A stretch of 64,000 nucleotides of DNA from Bacteroidota bacterium. GTDB taxonomy: Bacteria; Bacteroidota; Ignavibacteria; UBA10030; UBA8401. Both the position numbers and the translations under genes were made by a program. Every line of letters begins with the position of its first letter. Position 1 is the first letter of the stretch. The notes beneath the pieces are model-generated. The model saw only the letters and a program-made list of their open reading frames with translations. It ran no database searches and was not told the origin of the DNA. The stretch covers positions 1-64,000 of the forward strand of contig JAJYOK010000012.1 of NCBI GenBank assembly GCA_021796215.1, given 5' to 3'. Shown piece after piece: positions 60,600 to 64,000 of this stretch.

Positions 60600-62462
60600 T
60601 CAAATATTAAATTGCATGTCGTGCAGTTTGCGATACAAACCGCTTTTATTTTTCAGCAGCTCTACGTGCCGCCCTTCCTGAACAATTTCACCGTTTTCCA
60701 ACACCACAATGCGGTCGGCATTGCGAATTGTTGACAATCGGTGAGCAATAACAAACGATGTCCGGTTTTGCATCAACCGCTCGATCGCTTCCTGCACAAG
60801 CAGTTCACTTTCCGAATCAAGCGCCGATGTAGCCTCATCGAAAATCATAATCGGCGGATTTTTTAAAAGTGCGCGTGCAATGGAAATTCGCTGACGCTGA
60901 CCGCCGGAAAGTTTGACGCCGCGGTCGCCAATAATCGAATCAAATCCTTTTTCCATCGTCTCAATAAATGCCAGTGCATTTGCTGCTTTCGCCGCTTCAC
61001 GAACTTCGCTGTCGGGGCATTCGGTTAAACCGTATGCGATATTATTTCGCACCGTGTCGTTAAACAAAATAGTCTCTTGGGTGACAATGCCAATGCGGTC
61101 GCGGAGCGACTTCAATTCGATGCGGCGGACATCAACGCCATCAATAAAAACGGCGCCTTCGGTTGGGTCATAAAAGCGCGGAATTAAATCTACAAGCGTC
61201 GTTTTTCCTGCCCCGCTCGGACCGACAATGGCGACCACTTCACCTTTTTTCACGCGAAGATTAATATGCGACAAATCCGGTTTTTGTCCGTTGCCGTTCT
61301 GCGATGCCGAATAATGGAAAGAGACATCTTTGAACTCGATCACTTTTTGAATTCCATTCAGCGGCACAGCGTCAGGATGATTCTGGATCGCCGGCTTAGT
61401 ATCAAGAATTTCAAAAATGCGTTTCCCTGCGGCGGTGAATTCCTGCAAACGGTTATTGACGCTTGACAATTCTTTCACCGGCGGCATCAGTTGAAAAATT
61501 GCAAAGAGAAATCCGAGAAACTCTGCTGCCTTCATCTCTCCTGTAATCAACACCTGGCGCCCGCCGAACCAAATAATCACCACACCCGCAAGAATAGAAA
61601 GAAATTCCGTTGACGGTGATGCGAGATTGCGGAGGCGCGCCATCTTCAACATCGTTTTGAAGTAGCTGTGCGTCTCACGGCGGAATTTTTTGTCTTCAAA
61701 ATCTTCCATCGCAAACGCTTTCACAACTTTCACATTCGAAATTGTTTCCTGCAAAACAGAAGTAATGTCCGCCATTTTTTCCTGCATCGTTCCGCTCTCT
61801 TTGTGAAGCCGCAAGCCGATAGCACTGATGATGAGGAGCGAAAATGGGAACACAACAAACGAAAGCAGTGTCAATTTCCAGCTCAGCGTAAATGCCATTC
61901 CCAGAAATACAACGATGAGCAGCGGTTGTTTGATCAACGTAACAAAACTCGCCGAGACACCGCCGTTGACAACATTCACATCATTCGTGATCCGCGAAAT
62001 AAGATTGCCGGTACGTTCGTTCGAAAAATAACTTAACGATAGATTGTGCAGATGACGGTACAATGCATTGCGGATATCCGTCATCAACCGCTGCTCGACA
62101 AAAGCCATTAGATATGACTGCAAATAATCGAACAAGTTTTTCAGGAAGAACGCAAAGACAATAATAATGCAAATTCTTAAGAGTGAGTCGGTTTTCGTTC
62201 CGGAAAAAAGTACGTCGTGCATCCATCGTTCCAGCGATTGCTTGATGTGAACAATTTCATTCGGCACAATGCTGTTTGCCGGCGGTGTCATTTGTTGAAC
62301 AGCACCGACCGGCGATTGGTCAAAAAGTGTTTCAAGAAGAGGAATGGAAAGATACACAGAAGCGCCGCTGAATGCAGAAAAAAGAACTGTGCACAGAACC
62401 GAAAGCGAAAGCTGTTTCCAATACGGACGAACATAAGCAACGATTCGCAGAAACGTTTTCAT
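60600..62462 (-). CDS. msbA: Lipid A export ABC transporter, MsbA type
   Basis: The 620-residue half-transporter has a six-segment membrane domain (to about residue 345) and an ATPase domain with Walker A VGPSGAGKTTLVDLIPRFYDP, the signature [17 protein letters not shown], Walker B PIMIFDEATSALDSES and the switch His in VIAHRLSTIRNAD. The N-terminal half matches MsbA (for example GNLISRITNDVNVVNGGVSASFVTLIKQPLLI). It would flip lipid A-core across the inner membrane. It sits between two core-type glycosyltransferases and the ligase. Confidence 0.93.
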   Translation of the reverse strand: MKTFLRIVAYVRPYWKQLSLSVLCTVLFSAFSGASVYLSIPLLETLFDQSPVGAVQQMTPPANSIVPNEIVHIKQSLERWMHDVLFSGTKTDSLLRICIIIVFAFFLKNLFDYLQSYLMAFVEQRLMTDIRNALYRHLHNLSLSYFSNERTGNLISRITNDVNVVNGGVSASFVTLIKQPLLIVVFLGMAFTLSWKLTLLSFVVFPFSLLIISAIGLRLHKESGTMQEKMADITSVLQETISNVKVVKAFAMEDFEDKKFRRETHSYFKTMLKMARLRNLASPSTEFLSILAGVVIIWFGGRQVLITGEMKAAEFLGFLFAIFQLMPPVKELSSVNNRLQEFTAAGKRIFEILDTKPAIQNHPDAVPLNGIQKVIEFKDVSFHYSASQNGNGQKPDLSHINLRVKKGEVVAIVGPSGAGKTTLVDLIPRFYDPTEGAVFIDGVDVRRIELKSLRDRIGIVTQETILFNDTVRNNIAYGLTECPDSEVREAAKAANALAFIETMEKGFDSIIGDRGVKLSGGQRQRISIARALLKNPPIMIFDEATSALDSESELLVQEAIERLMQNRTSFVIAHRLSTIRNADRIVVLENGEIVQEGRHVELLKNKSGLYRKLHDMQFNI

Positions 62463-62463
62463 A

Positions 62464-63273
62464 TTATCTTATACCCTGTAACACGTGCAGTTCTTCAGTT
62501 GACACCGGCGGAAGCTTAGCGCCGTGCTTTTGTGCATGCTGGAATTCCCAGCACTTTGCATAGATCAATAAATTATAAAGCGAAGAATAAAACGTGAGAA
62601 GAAATCCACGGAAGCCATCGCGGTAGCCGTGCAAAAGAATAAACATCCGGACAAAGACTGCGAGCGGATGTGTAATAAAATCGTACCACCGGACCTGCCG
62701 TTTCTTCCGCGATAATTTGTTCATCACTTCGAGTGAAGTATACTCATTCATTTTATAAAGATAGTGCTGAATGGACCGGTACGTATAATGATGTACCACG
62801 CTTTCAAGTCTGCTAATGCGCCCTTCAACAGAAAACCCTTCATGCACCGGCCGCTGAATAATTTTCGTTTTCTCGCGTCGAAACAATCTTAATTGATAAT
62901 CCGGAAACCAGCCGCCATGCCGAATTCGCTGGCCGAGAAAAAAGCTTTGCCGGTTAATTTCGTAACCGACATATGGTGTTTGCGAAGCGAGAATGTTCTG
63001 GATGGCAATCCGCAATTCATCAGTCACCTCTTCATCGGCATCGAGCGAAAGCACCCACGGACAAGTTGCGTGATCGAGAGCGAATTGCTTTTGCGCGGCA
63101 TAGCCGCACCACGCGTTCTGCACAATTTTCGCATTGGAGCGGCGGCAAATTTCAAGCGTGCGATCTTCGCTGAACGCATCAACGACAACAATTTCGTCAG
63201 CCCATCGTACACTGCTGAGACAACGCTCGATGTTACGTTCTTCGTTTTCGGTGATAATGATGACAGAAAGCAT
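62464..63273 (-). CDS. Family 2 glycosyltransferase, WaaE-like (paralogue)
   Basis: The 269 residues repeat the plan of 58616-59398: LSVIIITENEERNIERCLSSV, IVVVDAFSEDRTLEICRRS, the DXD SLDADEEV, GGWFPDYQLRLFRREK and PVHEGFSVEGRISRLESVVHHYTYRS. ATG 63273 is chosen; a GTG three codons upstream is possible. The left arm of the inverted repeat around the GxxExxY gene begins one base before this ATG, so that repeat supplies its ribosome-binding region. Confidence 0.92.
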   Translation of the reverse strand: MLSVIIITENEERNIERCLSSVRWADEIVVVDAFSEDRTLEICRRSNAKIVQNAWCGYAAQKQFALDHATCPWVLSLDADEEVTDELRIAIQNILASQTPYVGYEINRQSFFLGQRIRHGGWFPDYQLRLFRREKTKIIQRPVHEGFSVEGRISRLESVVHHYTYRSIQHYLYKMNEYTSLEVMNKLSRKKRQVRWYDFITHPLAVFVRMFILLHGYRDGFRGFLLTFYSSLYNLLIYAKCWEFQHAQKHGAKLPPVSTEELHVLQGIR

Positions 63274-63304
63274 TTTTACCACTGAGTCACAAGAGACACA
63301 AAGG
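63274..63304. repeat. Left arm of inverted repeat around the GxxExxY gene
   Basis: It carries TTTNACCACNGAGTCAC followed by AAGAGACACAAAGG. The reverse complement of 63711-63737 gives the same string with about three mismatches in the first 20 bases. Confidence 0.65.
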
Positions 63305-63308
63305 ATTT

Positions 63309-63701
63309 TTATAAAACAATCCTTTTTATCCCTTTCTTTATTAATGGCACATTAAAATTTATAAGGAGTCCCAGGCGTTTGCCGGAAAGCCTCAAATAGG
63401 TTAAAAGCTGTGCTTCAAAAACTGGCAGCATTTGTTCTACAGATTTTAATTCCACAATAACCGAATTCTCAACTAACATGTCCAATCGTAAATTTGCATC
63501 CAACGAGTACTGCTTATAGAGGATTGGAATTTGTACCTGCGTTTGAACATTTAATTCCCTCTCCTTCAACTCAACCGACAAGCATTTTTCATATACTGAC
63601 TCCATTAAACCCGGACCCAAATTAGAATGAACTTGGTACGCAGCGTCTACAATCTGCCCTGTTATTTCATTCAACGCGGGGTCCAACGGTTCGAATTTCA
63701 T
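63309..63701 (-). CDS. GxxExxY protein (PD-(D/E)xK nuclease-like small protein)
   Basis: The 130 residues carry the name-giving motif in LGPGLMESVYEKCL and a nuclease-like core: DANLRLDMLVENSVIVELKSVEQMLP, where Asp and the E-x-K fit a PD-(D/E)xK site, then QLLTYLRLSGKRLGLLINFN. Function is unknown; the family is scattered and often framed by repeats. Here it is bounded by inverted repeats (63274-63304, 63711-63737) and lies between leuS and an LPS glycosyltransferase gene, which suggests insertion. Confidence 0.9.
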   Translation of the reverse strand: MKFEPLDPALNEITGQIVDAAYQVHSNLGPGLMESVYEKCLSVELKERELNVQTQVQIPILYKQYSLDANLRLDMLVENSVIVELKSVEQMLPVFEAQLLTYLRLSGKRLGLLINFNVPLIKKGIKRIVL

Positions 63702-63710
63702 ATTGCTATC

Positions 63711-63737
63711 TGTGCCTTCGTGACTCCGTGGTGAAAA
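63711..63737. repeat. Right arm of inverted repeat around the GxxExxY gene
   Basis: TGTGCCTTCGTGACTCCGTGG reads on the minus strand as a CCACGGAGTCACGAAGG word. It begins three bases before the leuS stop in plus-strand terms and pairs with 63274-63304. Confidence 0.65.
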
Positions 63738-63739
63738 AC

Positions 63740-64000
63740 TTATTTTACGACAAAATTTACCAATCTGTTCTTCACAATAATTTCTTTGACGACTTGCTTC
63801 CCGTCCAAATGCGCCTGAACATTCGATTCTGCTAACGCAAGTTTCTTCAGAGTCTCTTCCGGCGTATCAAGCGCAACTGTCATTTTCGCACGAAGTTTTC
63901 CGTTCACCTGAACGACCACTTCTACCGTCTTTTTCTGTAATTTTGATTCATCATATACAGGCCACGGCTCGTGCGCCAGCGATTCTTTGTGACCGAGTTT
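63740..64000 (-). CDS. leuS: Leucine--tRNA ligase, C-terminal end (partial)
   Basis: The last 86 codons of leuS, running off the right edge of the window. The translation includes EPWPVYDESKL, VEVVVQVNGKLRAKM, the LALAESNVQAHLDGK stretch and KNRLVNFVV near the stop at 63740. These match the C-terminal tRNA-interacting domain of bacterial LeuRS. The 5' part, with the HIGH and KMSKS motifs, is outside. Confidence 0.93.
   Translation of the reverse strand, partial: KLGHKESLAHEPWPVYDESKLQKKTVEVVVQVNGKLRAKMTVALDTPEETLKKLALAESNVQAHLDGKQVVKEIIVKNRLVNFVVK

Noticed and set aside
1-64000. tRNA, rRNA, CRISPR, transposase or prophage genes
   Set aside because: I read the intergenic regions and found no cloverleaf, no regularly spaced exact repeats with spacers, and no recombinase or phage structural protein. 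The regular arrays seen are short degenerate tandem repeats.

Overview
The window comes from a Gram-negative bacterium of the Bacteroidota/Chlorobi side of the FCB superphylum, most likely Ignavibacteria or a close relative. This is an inference from several features. A secreted protein ends in a type IX secretion (T9SS) sorting domain with an NPFNPST linker. There is a T9SS plug protein (DUF5103 family) and a PorV/PorQ-type barrel. EF-P is of the Chlorobium-like HRTPGNLRAF subclass. MsbA, WaaL and WaaE-type glycosyltransferases point to LPS. At least four intergenic regions hold TTGNNN-N17-TANNNT promoters, which argues against Bacteroidia proper. Almost all genes are on the minus strand. No tRNA, rRNA, CRISPR, IS element or prophage was seen.

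1-1440 is accessory DNA: two degenerate 21-bp repeat arrays, a 235-bp second copy of the gcvP 3' end, and a RelE-like toxin-antitoxin pair with its own promoter. 1436-7480 holds gcvP and, beyond a terminator, an efp-accB-accC-gcvH operon. 7583-14790 is a tripartite efflux operon (TolC, MacA-type adaptor, TPR protein, ABC ATPase, two MacB-type permeases) ending in an overlooked 53-residue membrane protein. 15026-22288 carries CCA-adding enzyme, a Gfo/Idh oxidoreductase, T9SS plug protein, HAD phosphatase, a CDF metal exporter with three C-terminal domains, and FbaB aldolase.

22661-25810 is a stand-alone restriction-modification protein. It is followed by an organophosphate-type MFS carrier behind four helically phased TGTCWGACA palindromes. 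A long delta-60-repeat T9SS cargo protein is divergent from a seven-TM LuxR-type regulator, with two terminator-like hairpins between them. 32721-37882 includes an UshA-like 5'-nucleotidase divergent from a PafA-like phosphatase and PorQ; with the MFS carrier these suggest scavenging of organic phosphate.

37968-47130 is a long minus-strand cluster read from one predicted promoter: AMMECR1, MEMO, DUF2520, PHP phosphatase, nucleotidyltransferase, a small anchored protein, GlyRS, CPBP protease, TPR lipoprotein-like protein and ZIP transporter. 47233-54148 is a TonB energisation operon (STAS, ExbB, ExbD, ExbD, TonB, small TM protein, lone PstS, TPR protein, lipoprotein). 54501-64000 holds a catalytically dead caspase-fold/PEGA protein, thioredoxin-like lipoprotein, NAD kinase, DUF1844, an LPS assembly block, a GxxExxY cassette framed by inverted repeats, and the 3' end of leuS.

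The least explained items are the phased palindromes at 26141-26222, the island-like gcvP tail duplication, the pseudo-caspase, intergenic repeats that reappear inside a coding loop of the T9SS protein, and the structured intergenic region at 31012-31262.
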